Source: JADJVL01 sp046331545 (GTDB lineage: Bacteria; Acidobacteriota; Holophagae; Holophagales; Holophagaceae). From it: a stretch of DNA of 64,000 nt. Within the stretch, counting starts at the first letter, position 1; the number at the start of each line of letters is the position of its first letter. The stretch spans positions 3,410,001 to 3,474,000 of the forward strand of contig JAXLQR010000002.1 of the NCBI GenBank assembly GCA_046331545.1, written 5' to 3'. The notes below the pieces were generated by a model. It was given only the letters and a program-made list of their open reading frames with translations. It did no database searches and was not told the DNA's origin. This document shows positions 16,773 to 24,647 of the stretch, piece after piece. The position numbers were made by a program, and so were the translations under genes.

Positions 16773-17744
16773 ATGGCCCCCTTCCTTCCCCTCTCCGAGT
16801 CCGAGCCCCGCCTCTTCCGCGACATCCAGGTGGACCCCGAGGAGGCCCGCAGCATCCTCCGCGCCCAGAAGGACGAACGCTATGGCTGGGGCTTCAGCCT
16901 GAACCCCTACCGGGGCTGCAGCCACGGCTGCCGCTACTGCTACGTGCGGGAGTACCCGGCCCCGGCGCCAGGGCATGACCCCCGGAACGGCCAGCCCAGG
17001 CTCCGCGACCCCGGGGCCTGGGGCTCCTGGGTCACGCCCAAGATCAATGCCCCGGCCCTGCTCTGGGCCCAGCGCCACAAGCTCCATGGCCAGAAGGTCT
17101 TCATGGCCAGCGCGACCGACCCCTACCAGCCCCTGGAGAAGGACTTCCGCCTGACGCGCCAGTGCCTCCAGGTCCTGCTGGCCTGCCCGACGACGAAGGT
17201 GGTCCTCCACACCCGCTCGCCCCTCATCCTGCAGGACCTCGGCCTCATCCGGGCCTTCGGGGAGCGGCTGGTGGTGGGCTTCTCCATCCCCACCGACGAC
17301 GACACCGTGCGCCAGGTGGTGGAGCCCGACGCGCCCCCCCTCCCCGCCCGCTGGAGCGCCGTCGAGAAACTGGCCAAGGCGGGCGTGCGGGTGGGCATCG
17401 CCGCCGCGCCCCTCATGCCCGTCCACGACGCGGAGGCCTTCGCCCGCCGGGCCAAGGCCAGCGGCGCGGGCAGCGCCTGGGTGGGTGGCCTGCGCCTGCT
17501 GAAGGAGGATCCCTTCCGGGCCCTCCTGGAGCGCCAGGGCTGGCTCCACATCCTCGAGAGCGCCTACGTGGACGGCATCCGGGCCACCCTCCGGGCCGCC
17601 CTGCCGCCCCAGGCGCGCCCGGTGGCACGCCTGCGCCCCGAGCCGGTGTGGGTGCCCGTTCCCGCCGGCCTGCCCGGGACCCCCGACGGGGCCGCATCCA
17701 GCCGCCGAGCCGTCCAGCCCAGCCTCTTCGAGCACGCCAGCTGA
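16773..17744 (+). CDS. SPL-family radical SAM protein
   Basis: Radical SAM protein of the group related to spore photoproduct lyase (Rv2578c/PA0069-like), 323 residues. The cluster motif CxxxCxYC is at about 49-56 in 'YRGCSHGCRYCYVREY', with the family's 'FSLNPYRGC' lead. 'KVFMASATDPYQPLEKDFRLTR' near 110 and 'TKVVLHTRSPLILQDL' near 140 are also typical. Non-spore-formers carry this protein widely, and its substrate is not settled; DNA lesion repair is only a family-based possibility. It converges on the epimerase gene with two bases between their stops. Confidence 0.9.
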   Translation: MAPFLPLSESEPRLFRDIQVDPEEARSILRAQKDERYGWGFSLNPYRGCSHGCRYCYVREYPAPAPGHDPRNGQPRLRDPGAWGSWVTPKINAPALLWAQRHKLHGQKVFMASATDPYQPLEKDFRLTRQCLQVLLACPTTKVVLHTRSPLILQDLGLIRAFGERLVVGFSIPTDDDTVRQVVEPDAPPLPARWSAVEKLAKAGVRVGIAAAPLMPVHDAEAFARRAKASGAGSAWVGGLRLLKEDPFRALLERQGWLHILESAYVDGIRATLRAALPPQARPVARLRPEPVWVPVPAGLPGTPDGAASSRRAVQPSLFEHAS

Positions 17745-17746
17745 GG

Positions 17747-18691
17747 TCAGCGGACGGGCGTCTCCTCCTCTTCCTGCGCGGACCCGGATTCCCGGTCCGG
17801 TGCCTTGCGGTACGGCCAGTCCTTCGCCAGGTAGTCGGCCACCGTCCGGGGGGGGTGGCCCAGCAGCTCCGCCAGCACGTTCTCCTTCACCTCATAGCCC
17901 GCGAGGTGTCGCATGAACCCCGCTTCCGTGAAGGGGACCAGGCTCATGAACATCGGCCGGTGTCCGAAGGCCCGGGCCAGGCGCCGGACCGTGTCGTCGG
18001 CGAGGGTGGGACCCAGGAGCCTGCGGCCGGCGTGCCGGGCGCAGAGCTCCATCAATTCGCCCCACCGAAGGCGCTCGCCGCCGATCTCCTGGTCCCCCGG
18101 GCGGGCCTCGAGGAGGGCCACCGCCAGATCGCCCACCCACACCGGCTGGAGGGGGACCTGCTCCAGGAACCTCGGGATGGCCGGGCTCCGCACCATCCAG
18201 GCACCCACTTCGTCCAGCAACTCGTCCCCGGGACCGTACACCGGCCCCGAGCGCACCACGGACCAGGGCGCCTTCGCCGAGCGGACGATGCGCTCGGCCT
18301 CGGCCTTGCTGTGGATGAAGGCGTCCCCGGTGGGGCTGAGCAGAGGGCCGAAGTGCACGAGGCGATCCGCCTGCAGGCCTTCCGCCAGGGCCACCACCAT
18401 CCGGGCGATGTCGCCGTGGACGCGGTGGGGATCGAGGCCCGGCCGCTCCCGGAGGAGGCCCGCGGCGTTCACCACCCAGGCGCCCGCCCCGATCCCGAAG
18501 TCCTCCCGCAGGGCGTCGGCCCCGGCGCCCCAGGGCACCGTGGTCAACCGTCCCCGCGCCTCGGGGTCCACCGGAAAGGCGGACTCCGACTCTGACCTCA
18601 CCATCGCGAAGACCTGGTGCTCCCGCGCCAGGGCTTCCTTCACCACGGCCTGCCCCACGAACCCCGTGGCTCCTGCCACCAGCACGTGCAT
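17747..18691 (-). CDS. NAD(P)-dependent epimerase / atypical SDR
   Basis: An extended or atypical short-chain dehydrogenase (NmrA/complex I NDUFA9-like), 314 residues from the start at 18691. It opens 'MHVLVAGATGFVGQAVVKEAL' with the G-x-x-G-x-x-G NAD(P)-binding turn. It has 'FIHSKAEAERIVRSA' with a Y-less active-site helix and 'WSVVRSGPVYGPGDE'. I chose 18691 because a strong GAGGGGA lies upstream, and the earlier ATG at 18715 overlaps a TAGCAT promoter-like hexamer. Such proteins bind NAD(P) and may be chaperones or quinone-related. The substrate is unknown. It diverges from dnaX. Confidence 0.82.
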   Translation of the reverse strand: MHVLVAGATGFVGQAVVKEALAREHQVFAMVRSESESAFPVDPEARGRLTTVPWGAGADALREDFGIGAGAWVVNAAGLLRERPGLDPHRVHGDIARMVVALAEGLQADRLVHFGPLLSPTGDAFIHSKAEAERIVRSAKAPWSVVRSGPVYGPGDELLDEVGAWMVRSPAIPRFLEQVPLQPVWVGDLAVALLEARPGDQEIGGERLRWGELMELCARHAGRRLLGPTLADDTVRRLARAFGHRPMFMSLVPFTEAGFMRHLAGYEVKENVLAELLGHPPRTVADYLAKDWPYRKAPDRESGSAQEEEETPVR

Positions 18692-18713
18692 GGCGTCCGT
18701 CCCCTCAGGCGCC

Positions 18714-18719
18714 ATGCTA
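18714..18719 (-). promoter_or_regulatory. Putative -10 element of the epimerase gene
   Basis: On the minus strand TAGCAT ends 22 bases before the epimerase start at 18691, and GAGGGGA lies between. It is the same TAnnnT signal as at other gene heads, and it argues against a start at 18715. Confidence 0.4.
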
Positions 18720-18774
18720 CGCCGCGCCCTGGCCCGGGTCCGCACGGATTTCCGGACCTTGCTCACAAGCCCCG

Positions 18775-18780
18775 TAGAAT
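18775..18780 (+). promoter_or_regulatory. Putative -10 element of dnaX, leaderless
   Basis: TAGAAT ends nine bases before the dnaX ATG, with no Shine-Dalgarno between. Transcription would start at or within about two bases of the ATG, implying a leaderless message. Confidence 0.5.
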
Positions 18781-18789
18781 GAAAGCTCC

Positions 18790-20424
18790 ATGACCACCCT
18801 CGCCCTGAAGTACCGTCCCCGGCTGCTGGCCGACCTCGTCGGCCAGGAGGCCTCCGTGCGCGCCCTGGGCAACGCCCTGCGCCGGGGGAAGGAGGCCGGC
18901 CGCATCCATCACCAGGCCTTCCTCTTCGCCGGGGTGCGGGGCACGGGCAAGACCAGCACCGCCCGGATCCTGGCCCGGGCCCTGAACTGCGTCCACGGCC
19001 CCACCGCCACGCCCTGCGGCGCCTGCGACCCCTGCGAGGCCTCGGAGAACCCCGACGGCAACCTCGACATCGTGGAGATCGACGCCGCCAGCCGCGCCTC
19101 CGTGGAGGACGCCCGGGCCCTGCGGGAGCAGGTGCAGACGCGCCCGGCCTTCTGCCGCTATCGCGTCTACATCGTGGACGAGGTGCACATGCTGAGCCGG
19201 CAGGCCTTCGACGCCCTGCTGAAGATCCTGGAGGAGCCCCCGCCCCACGCGGTCTTCGTGCTGGCCACCACCGAACTGCAGGACGTGCCCGACACCATCA
19301 AGAGCCGGGTGCAGATCTATCCCTTCCGCCTCATCCCCACCGGCCTCATCGAGGACCGCCTGCGCCACGTCTGCGAGGCCGAGGGCGTCACCGTCGAGGA
19401 GGGCTCCCTGCGCCTGGTGGCGGAAGCCGGCCAGGGCTCCATGCGCGACGCGCTGACCACCCTCGACCGGGTCATCGCCGCCGGGGACGGCGTGGTGAAG
19501 GAGGACCTGGTCCGGGAGCAGCTCGGCGTGGTGCCCGCGGTGCGGGTGCAGGGGATGCTGGAGGCCCTGCACGCCGGGGACACCGCCGCCATCCTGGACC
19601 ACTGCCAGGCCCTGCATGGCCTGGGCGCGGACTGGACCAGTTTCTGGAAGGAACTCATGGAGGCCTTCCGGGACCGGCTCGAGGCCGACACCCGCCGGGA
19701 CCCCAGCCCCCAGGTTCTCCTGCGCAGCGCCCGCATGCTCCAGCTCCTGCTGGCCCGGGAGCGGGACCTGCGGGACACCAGCCTGCCCCGGGTGGTGGTG
19801 GAGTTGGCCCTGCTCACGGCGGCGCAGCTGCCCCACCTGGCGCCCCTGGACGCCCTCTCGGGCGGCGTGCCGCCCGCGGTCCCCCGCACCGAGGGCGCTC
19901 CGGCCCGGACCGGGGCCGTCGGGCCCGGGGCGTCCAGGCCAGGCGCGTCCATGCCCGGAGCGGCCGGGCCGGGGACCGCCCCGCCCGAGGCCTCGCGCCC
20001 CCGCGCGGAAGACGCCCCCCCCGCGTCCCCGCCAGGACCCGTCCTGAGGCCGGTGGATGCCTCCGATCCCGAGGCCCTGCGCCGCGCCGTCTCCGAGGTG
20101 CTGAAGTCCCTGGGCAACGCGCTGCCGCGCACCCTCGCCACGCTGCCCCACATGGCCACGCGCCTGGAGGTGGATGGCTTCACCCTGCGCTTCCATTTCC
20201 CCGCCAACGTGCGCAACACCGCGAAGGACCTGGAGCACCACAAGGCCGACCCCTTCCTCATGGACGCCATCCGCGGGGTGGTGCCCGGCGTGGAGGCCCT
20301 GGACCTGCGCTTCGAGGACGGCGTGAACGAGAAGCCCGAGGACCGGCTGCGCCGCGAGCCCGCCTTCCAGGAGCTGCTGAAGGCGACGAACGGCGAGATC
20401 GTGGACGTGCGGACGGAGGGCTGA
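18790..20424 (+). CDS. dnaX: DNA polymerase III subunit gamma/tau
   Basis: Clamp-loader ATPase of the replicative polymerase. The 544-residue protein opens 'MTTLALKYRPRLLADLVGQE', with the P-loop 'GVRGTGKTSTARIL' at 48-61. Zinc-binding cysteines are at about 67, 76, 79 and 82 ('PCGACDPC'), the Walker B is 'YIVDEVHMLS', and sensor 1 is 'LATTELQDVPDTIKSR'. A proline/alanine/glycine-rich linker (about 365-420) separates the AAA+ part from a compact tau C-terminal domain. No A-rich slippery site typical of programmed frameshifting is visible, so a separate gamma form is not evident. It has a likely leaderless promoter. Confidence 0.97.
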   Translation: MTTLALKYRPRLLADLVGQEASVRALGNALRRGKEAGRIHHQAFLFAGVRGTGKTSTARILARALNCVHGPTATPCGACDPCEASENPDGNLDIVEIDAASRASVEDARALREQVQTRPAFCRYRVYIVDEVHMLSRQAFDALLKILEEPPPHAVFVLATTELQDVPDTIKSRVQIYPFRLIPTGLIEDRLRHVCEAEGVTVEEGSLRLVAEAGQGSMRDALTTLDRVIAAGDGVVKEDLVREQLGVVPAVRVQGMLEALHAGDTAAILDHCQALHGLGADWTSFWKELMEAFRDRLEADTRRDPSPQVLLRSARMLQLLLARERDLRDTSLPRVVVELALLTAAQLPHLAPLDALSGGVPPAVPRTEGAPARTGAVGPGASRPGASMPGAAGPGTAPPEASRPRAEDAPPASPPGPVLRPVDASDPEALRRAVSEVLKSLGNALPRTLATLPHMATRLEVDGFTLRFHFPANVRNTAKDLEHHKADPFLMDAIRGVVPGVEALDLRFEDGVNEKPEDRLRREPAFQELLKATNGEIVDVRTEG

Positions 20425-20590
20425 GCCCGCCTCCGGCCACGGTTCACACCGCTGTGACACGGCTGGCCCCTGAGGCCGGACGGGCTCCGCGTTTTTCCGG
20501 GAACATCCCGCCGGGCTCCGTCATCCGATAAACGAACCCAGCCGAACCGTCGTACCCGCTCCAAGCTCTTTCGACAATCCGGAGTCTTCC

Positions 20591-20905
20591 ATGCCCCGCC
20601 GCGTGCCCTATTCCGCCGCCTGCGCCCTCGTCCCCGCCAGCCTCATGGCCGCTCCTTCGCCGGAAGCGTCCGTCCAGGCCGCGGAGGAGGCGCTGCTCCG
20701 CGCCGCGGTGGAGGCGGCCCTGGGCTCGGATCCCGGGACGAACCCGGAGGTCGAGTCGGACGGGGAGCGCCTCCCGGTCACCCTCAAGGCCCGCCGCGTA
20801 GGCCGCGTCGCCCACGTCCATGCCGTCCTGCCGGACGGGCGGGCCGCCAGTCTGCTCTTCCGCTATGACGGCCACGCGTGGCGAAGGGTTTCACCCGCGG
20901 GGTGA
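20591..20905 (+). CDS. Small exported hypothetical protein
   Basis: A 104-residue protein with a probable signal peptide ending near 'SLMAAPSP'. The mature part is a charged helix ('VQAAEEALLRAAVEAALGSD') followed by strands ('RLPVTLKARRVGRVAHVHAV', 'ASLLFRYDGHAWRRVSP') ending in a WRR-type motif like a small PepSY- or SMP-like beta unit. GGAG occurs about eight bases before the ATG. The 166-base gap from dnaX holds no clear terminator. No family is recognised. Confidence 0.65.
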   Translation: MPRRVPYSAACALVPASLMAAPSPEASVQAAEEALLRAAVEAALGSDPGTNPEVESDGERLPVTLKARRVGRVAHVHAVLPDGRAASLLFRYDGHAWRRVSPAG

Positions 20906-20925
20906 TCCGGCCGCCGCGGCACGGC

Positions 20926-20931
20926 TAGCAT
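20926..20931 (+). promoter_or_regulatory. Putative -10 element of the archaemetzincin gene, leaderless
   Basis: TAGCAT ends six bases before ATG 20938, and there is no Shine-Dalgarno. The spacing predicts transcription starting at the ATG itself. Confidence 0.5.
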
Positions 20932-20937
20932 GGCGGC

Positions 20938-21867
20938 ATGACCTTCCGTGGGACCCTGAGCCTCGTGGCCCTCGCGTTCGCGGGGGCCACGGCGCTCCCC
21001 GGCCCCCGCCCCCCGGAGTCCGCCTCGCCGGAGCGGCTGCGAGCGTCCATGGCCTCCCTGCGACCCCTCCATGCGGTGATGGGCCGGCCCCGGCCCGGGG
21101 ACTGGCTGGCGCTGCACCCTGAGCCGGGCCAGACCTTCGACCAGTACCTGGCCTGCGGCCCGACCCTGCCCCGGGGGACGCGGACGGTGCTCTACCTCCA
21201 GCCCGTGGGCGCCTTCACCCCCGCCCAGCGGCGGGTGGTGGACCTCACGGCGGAGTACCTGCACGTCACCTTCAACCGCCCGGTGAAGGTGCTGCCGGGC
21301 CTGCCGGAGGTGCTGGTCCCCTCGAAGGCCCGGCGCCGGCACCCGGGGGAGGGGCAGCTCCAGTTCCTCACCCGCTTCCTGCGGGAGGGGCTGCTGAAGC
21401 CCCGGCTGCCGGCGGACGGCGCGGCGATGCTGGGTCTCACGGCCACGGACCTCTGGCCGGGGCAGGGCTGGAGCTTCGTCTTCGGCGACGCCTCGCTGCA
21501 GGACCGCGTCGGCGTCTGGTCCCTGGCTCGCCTAGGCGACCCTTCCAGGAGCCCCGAGGCCTTCCGCCAGTGCCTGCTGCGCACGATCAAGACCGCCGGG
21601 CACGAGACGGCGCACATGTTCTCCTTCCAGCACTGCACCCGCTACGAATGCACCATGGCCGGCAGCGAGACCCTCGAGGAGGCGGACCGCTATCCCCTGG
21701 CCTTCTGCCCGGAATGCCTGGCCAAGCTCTGCTGGGCGACGGAGACGGCACCCCCGGACCATCTGCGGCGGATGGCCGGCTTCTGCGCGCGGAACGGCCT
21801 GACGGCCGAGGAGGCCTACTACCGCAAGGCGCTCCGGGCCCTCAGCCCCCGCTCACCGGCGGCATGA
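20938..21867 (+). CDS. Archaemetzincin-like zinc metalloprotease, exported
   Basis: A 309-residue archaemetzincin-type protease. The zinc site is 'GHETAHMFSFQHCTRYECTM' (about 221-240): HExxH, a third histidine ten residues after the first, then Cys-x4-Cys-x-Met. A second Cys pair follows at about 257 and 260 ('FCPECLAKLC'). This order of HExxH, Cys-x4-Cys-x-Met and a downstream CxxC defines the AMZ family and its structural zinc. Unlike most AMZ proteins it starts with a signal-peptide-like stretch (about 1-20), so it may act outside the cytoplasm. AMZ substrates are poorly known. Its 3' end overlaps the convergent MoaD-like gene by 26 bases. Confidence 0.87.
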   Translation: MTFRGTLSLVALAFAGATALPGPRPPESASPERLRASMASLRPLHAVMGRPRPGDWLALHPEPGQTFDQYLACGPTLPRGTRTVLYLQPVGAFTPAQRRVVDLTAEYLHVTFNRPVKVLPGLPEVLVPSKARRRHPGEGQLQFLTRFLREGLLKPRLPADGAAMLGLTATDLWPGQGWSFVFGDASLQDRVGVWSLARLGDPSRSPEAFRQCLLRTIKTAGHETAHMFSFQHCTRYECTMAGSETLEEADRYPLAFCPECLAKLCWATETAPPDHLRRMAGFCARNGLTAEEAYYRKALRALSPRSPAA

Positions 21868-22063
21868 GCGCCACCTCGTCGCCGTCCGAGAGGGCCTGGT
21901 CGGGCCCCGCGAAGGCCTGGTTCACCGCCAGCAGGGCGTCCTTGGGGAGAGCGGTGAAGCGTGCGTCGGCGAGCAGGTCGCCGAGGGTGGCGGGGCAGGG
22001 CAGTTCGAGGCGCTCGAAGCCCAGCAGGCCCTTGTAGCGGGCGAAGGCGCGAACCGTGATCAT
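21842..22063 (-). CDS. MoaD/ThiS-like ubiquitin-fold sulfur carrier
   Basis: A 73-residue beta-grasp protein starting 'MITVRAFARYKGLLGFERLE' and ending in the diagnostic 'ALMPPVSGG'. The terminal Gly-Gly is adenylated and thiocarboxylated in MoaD-type carriers. 'LSDGDEVALMPPVSGG' is the typical MoaD tail, so molybdopterin synthase small subunit is the default idea. No moaE, moeB or other molybdenum-cofactor gene is nearby. The start codon overlaps the stop of the upstream 5'-nucleotidase (ATGA), an unusual partner. It overlaps the end of the archaemetzincin gene on the opposite strand. Confidence 0.87.
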   Translation of the reverse strand: MITVRAFARYKGLLGFERLELPCPATLGDLLADARFTALPKDALLAVNQAFAGPDQALSDGDEVALMPPVSGG

Positions 22064-22971
22064 GCCTTGGCCTCGGGGTTCATCACCCCCCCGACCACGT
22101 GGCCGGTGGGCACCTCCTTGGACGCGGCCTCGCAGTAGCGGGTCTGGTCGTCGAAGAAGAAGTCCGGGGCGAACTCCTTGAGGAACTCGGCCTTGTTGAG
22201 GCCGCCCAGGAACATGGCCTCGTCCACGGCGATGTTCCACTTCAGCAGGGTCAGGATGGCGCGCTCGTGGGCCGGGGCGCTGCGGGCAGTGACCAGCGCG
22301 GTGCGGATGCGCATGGAGCCGCCGGCGCTGGCGGTCTGGAGCCTGTGGAGGGACTCCAGCAGGGGCTTGAAGGGGCCCGGAGGCAGGGGGTCCGCGGAGT
22401 GGTCGGCCTCGTGGCGGTGGAAGGCGGCGAGGCCCTGGTCCTGGTAGACCCGCTCGGCCTGGTCGCCGAAGAGCACGGCGTCGCCGTCGAAGGCGATGCG
22501 CACCTCGTCGGGGTGCCGCTCCGCCTGCACGGCGCTCTCGGGATAGACCCGCGCCGCCGGGAAGCCCGCCTCCAGCGCCGCGCGCACGTCCTCCTCCTGC
22601 ACCGAGAGGAAGAGGCTGGCGCCGAGGGACTCGAGGTAGGGATAGGGGTTGCGGCCCCGGGTGAAGACGCCCCGCTCCAGGGAGAGGCCCGATTCCTTGG
22701 CGCTGCGGAAGGCCCGCAGGCCGCTCACGGGATCATTGCGGGAGAGGATGACCACCTCGACGCGCTTGGCGCCGCCCTCGTTGAAGGCGAGGAGCTTCTG
22801 TACCAGGGGGAAGGCCACGCCGGGGAGGGCGGGGCGCTCCAGGCGTTCCAGCTGCAGCCGCGTGTAGGCCGCCTCGCCCTGGGCCTCGAAGACCCGGTTC
22901 TCCTCTTCGAAGTCGAAGAGGGCGCGGGAACTGATGGCGACGACGAGCTGGCCTTCGAGACTGGCGGGCAT
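22060..22971 (-). CDS. Cytosolic 5'-nucleotidase (cN-I/NT5C1-like)
   Basis: A 303-residue protein of the 5'-nucleotidase family related to animal cN-I, a HAD-like fold that dephosphorylates nucleoside monophosphates. Typical blocks are 'LVVAISSRALFDFEEENRVF' at the N-terminus, 'VVILSRNDPVSGLRAFRSA' near 74 and 'RIAFDGDAVLFGDQAERVYQ' near 158, the acidic nucleotidase motif. 'SMRIRTALVTARSAPAHERAI' and 'DEAMFLGGLNKAEFLKEFAPDFFFDDQ' complete the set. It is translated just upstream of the MoaD-like gene with a four-base overlap. A TAGAAT hexamer six bases before the ATG suggests a leaderless message. Confidence 0.88.
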   Translation of the reverse strand: MPASLEGQLVVAISSRALFDFEEENRVFEAQGEAAYTRLQLERLERPALPGVAFPLVQKLLAFNEGGAKRVEVVILSRNDPVSGLRAFRSAKESGLSLERGVFTRGRNPYPYLESLGASLFLSVQEEDVRAALEAGFPAARVYPESAVQAERHPDEVRIAFDGDAVLFGDQAERVYQDQGLAAFHRHEADHSADPLPPGPFKPLLESLHRLQTASAGGSMRIRTALVTARSAPAHERAILTLLKWNIAVDEAMFLGGLNKAEFLKEFAPDFFFDDQTRYCEAASKEVPTGHVVGGVMNPEAKA

Positions 22972-22977
22972 GGAACC

Positions 22978-22983
22978 ATTCTA
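22978..22983 (-). promoter_or_regulatory. Putative -10 element of the 5'-nucleotidase gene, leaderless
   Basis: On the minus strand TAGAAT is followed by six bases and then the ATG at 22971. The spacing matches the other predicted leaderless starts in the window. Confidence 0.5.
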
Positions 22984-23128
22984 GGCTCTGGGCCCTCGGC
23001 TTTGGGCTCTGGTCAGGATGGCTTCGCAGGGACCCCAAGCTGGTCGTGCAGCCTGCTTCCGCTTTGCCTGGGCCTTGGCCCGAGCCGAATGCCCAAAGCC
23101 CAGATCCCAGAGCCCAGAGCCCAAATCC
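22981..23128. repeat. Degenerate GGGCTCTGG repeats in inverted arms
   Basis: The gap between the DUF1203 and nucleotidase genes is filled at both ends with variants of GGGCTCTGGG and GGGCTTTGGGC. The copies near 22981-23015 lie on the plus strand, and those near 23092-23125 are in the opposite orientation. The arms could pair into a long imperfect hairpin. It may act as a terminator for DUF1203 or be a remnant of a repeat family. Confidence 0.45.
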
Positions 23129-23602
23129 TCAGGCCCGGTCCACCCGCGCCATGAAGCAGCCGGGCTTGGCGTTGTGGAGGTGGACGTAGGCGACCTTGGG
23201 ATCGGCGAAGAGGGCCTCCAGCGCGGCCTCCAGATCCGTGCCCTCGACGACCTCGGCGTCCCGCATCATGCCCTTCGCGGAGTAGGCCCGGGCCGAGAGC
23301 AGGCGGTGGCGGAAGAAGGCGGGGACCTCACCCGCCCCGGGCGATGCCCGCACGGCCCCCTCGCGGACGTAGATCGGCCCCGAAGCGCGGTAGGGCGAGT
23401 CCACGGCGTGGTGCTCGAAGGGCAGCAGCAGGACGGACTCGCCCACGGAGGCGTCCTCGAGGCTCACGCGGCAGGGATAGCCGGGCTTCTCCCGGGCGAG
23501 GCGTCGTCGCATGCCGAGCCTGGCCAGTTCGAGTTCGCCCAGGGCGAACAGCGCCTCGAAGGGTTCGCGGGGCAGGGCGGAGATGCGGAAGGACAGGGCC
23601 AT
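23129..23602 (-). CDS. DUF1203 family protein
   Basis: A 157-residue protein matching DUF1203. It starts 'MALSFRISALPREPFEALFAL'. The conserved C-terminal half is 'FRHRLLSARAYSAKGMMRDAEVVEG', then 'LFADPKVAYVHLHNAKPGCFMARVDRA', with the family's HxHNAxxGCF box near residue 142. The cysteine in that box is invariant in the family as I recall it. The function of DUF1203 is not established. GGAGG precedes the ATG. It is the last gene of a minus-strand pair with the Ada-like gene, 43 bases away. Confidence 0.88.
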   Translation of the reverse strand: MALSFRISALPREPFEALFALGELELARLGMRRRLAREKPGYPCRVSLEDASVGESVLLLPFEHHAVDSPYRASGPIYVREGAVRASPGAGEVPAFFRHRLLSARAYSAKGMMRDAEVVEGTDLEAALEALFADPKVAYVHLHNAKPGCFMARVDRA

Positions 23603-23645
23603 GGCGGGCCTCCGTTAGGAAGTCGATGGGGGGTTGGAAAGAACC

Positions 23646-24488
23646 TCAGGCGCCCTGTTCGAGGCTGCGGGCGGATTCGAGGGCAAGCAGCGCCCGCTTC
23701 CGGGACGGACCCCAGCGGTACTCCCCGAGCGCGCCGGTGCCCCGGATGACGCGGTGGCAGGGGATCAGCACGCCGATGGGGTTGCTCGCCAGGGCCGTGC
23801 CCACGGCCCGCGACGCGCCCGGCGCGCCGGCGGCCTCGGCGAGCTGGCCGTAGGAGACCACCGCGCCCTCGGGCACGCGCAGCAGGGCCTCCCAGACGCG
23901 GAGCTGGAAGGGCGAGCCCTTGAGCAGGAGGGACAGGGGCTTCGGCGCCTGGCCCCGGAGCCGGGCCTCCAGTTCCGCGGCGGCGGGGCGGGTGGCGGCG
24001 GGATCGTGCTTCAGGAGGGCGCCCGGCCAACGCTCGCGGAGGTGCGCCACCGCCTCGGCGGCATCCCCGTCCACGAAGCTCAATCCCGCGAGGCCGCGCG
24101 GCGTGATCGCGAAGCAGGCCTCGCCGAAAGGCGTGGGATGGACGCCCCAGCGGATCTCGAGCCCCGCGGCCCGGGCCTTGAACTCCCCGGGCGTGAGGGT
24201 CTCCAGGCCCAGGAAGAGGTCGTGGAGGCGGCCGGGGCCCGAGAGGCCGGCCTCGAGGCTGGCCTCCAGCACGCTGCCCGAGGCCTCCAGGCGGCGCTTG
24301 GCGGCCTGGAGGGTGAGCACCTGGAGGAAGGTCTTCGGCGTGACCCCGGCCCAGCGGTGGAAGAGGCGCTGGAAGTGGAACTCGCTGAGCCCGACGACGG
24401 CCGCGAGGTCCGCCAGCGACGGCTGTTCCGCCGCGTGGGCGTCGAGGTGCTGGAGGGCCGCCTCGATGCGGGCGTAGTCCGAGGCCAT
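23646..24488 (-). CDS. Bifunctional AraC-type regulator / O6-methylguanine-DNA methyltransferase (Ada-like)
   Basis: A 280-residue Ada-like protein. Residues 1-105 are an AraC helix-turn-helix domain ('EQPSLADLAAVVGLSEFHFQ', 'VTPKTFLQVLTLQAAKRRL'). Residues 115-275 are the suicide alkyltransferase, with 'VSYGQLAEAAGAPGASRAVG' and the acceptor cysteine at about 244 in 'IPCHRVI'. It lacks the N-terminal zinc/phosphotriester domain of E. coli Ada, as in many Ada-like proteins. It should repair O6-alkylguanine and may activate repair genes. The start at 24488 gives the family N-terminus. An in-frame ATG at 24563 has a good GGAG upstream and would add 25 proline-rich residues. Confidence 0.9.
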   Translation of the reverse strand: MASDYARIEAALQHLDAHAAEQPSLADLAAVVGLSEFHFQRLFHRWAGVTPKTFLQVLTLQAAKRRLEASGSVLEASLEAGLSGPGRLHDLFLGLETLTPGEFKARAAGLEIRWGVHPTPFGEACFAITPRGLAGLSFVDGDAAEAVAHLRERWPGALLKHDPAATRPAAAELEARLRGQAPKPLSLLLKGSPFQLRVWEALLRVPEGAVVSYGQLAEAAGAPGASRAVGTALASNPIGVLIPCHRVIRGTGALGEYRWGPSRKRALLALESARSLEQGA

Positions 24489-24635
24489 GGGCCTACGGTG
24501 GGGGAGGGCGGGCGGCGGCGCAAGGCGGGGCGTCACGGCGGGGAAGGAGGGCAGGGCGGTCATGGGAAGCTCCAGGCCCCCAGCTTCGGCTCCGGGCCGC
24601 ACCTCCTCGACCCGATTCTTGCGGCGATCTTGGGC

Positions 24636-24641
24636 GACACT
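24636..24641 (+). promoter_or_regulatory. Putative -10 element of the cysteine desulfurase-like gene
   Basis: GACACT (a weaker form of TAnnnT) ends six bases before ATG 24648, with the GG that often follows the hexamer in this window. There is no Shine-Dalgarno. Confidence 0.3.
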
Positions 24642-24647
24642 GGACCC

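Noticed and set aside
18689..18715. Upstream ATG 18715 as start of the epimerase
   Set aside because: It overlaps a TAGCAT promoter-like hexamer, while ATG 18691 has GAGGGGA before it and begins exactly at the NAD-binding strand.
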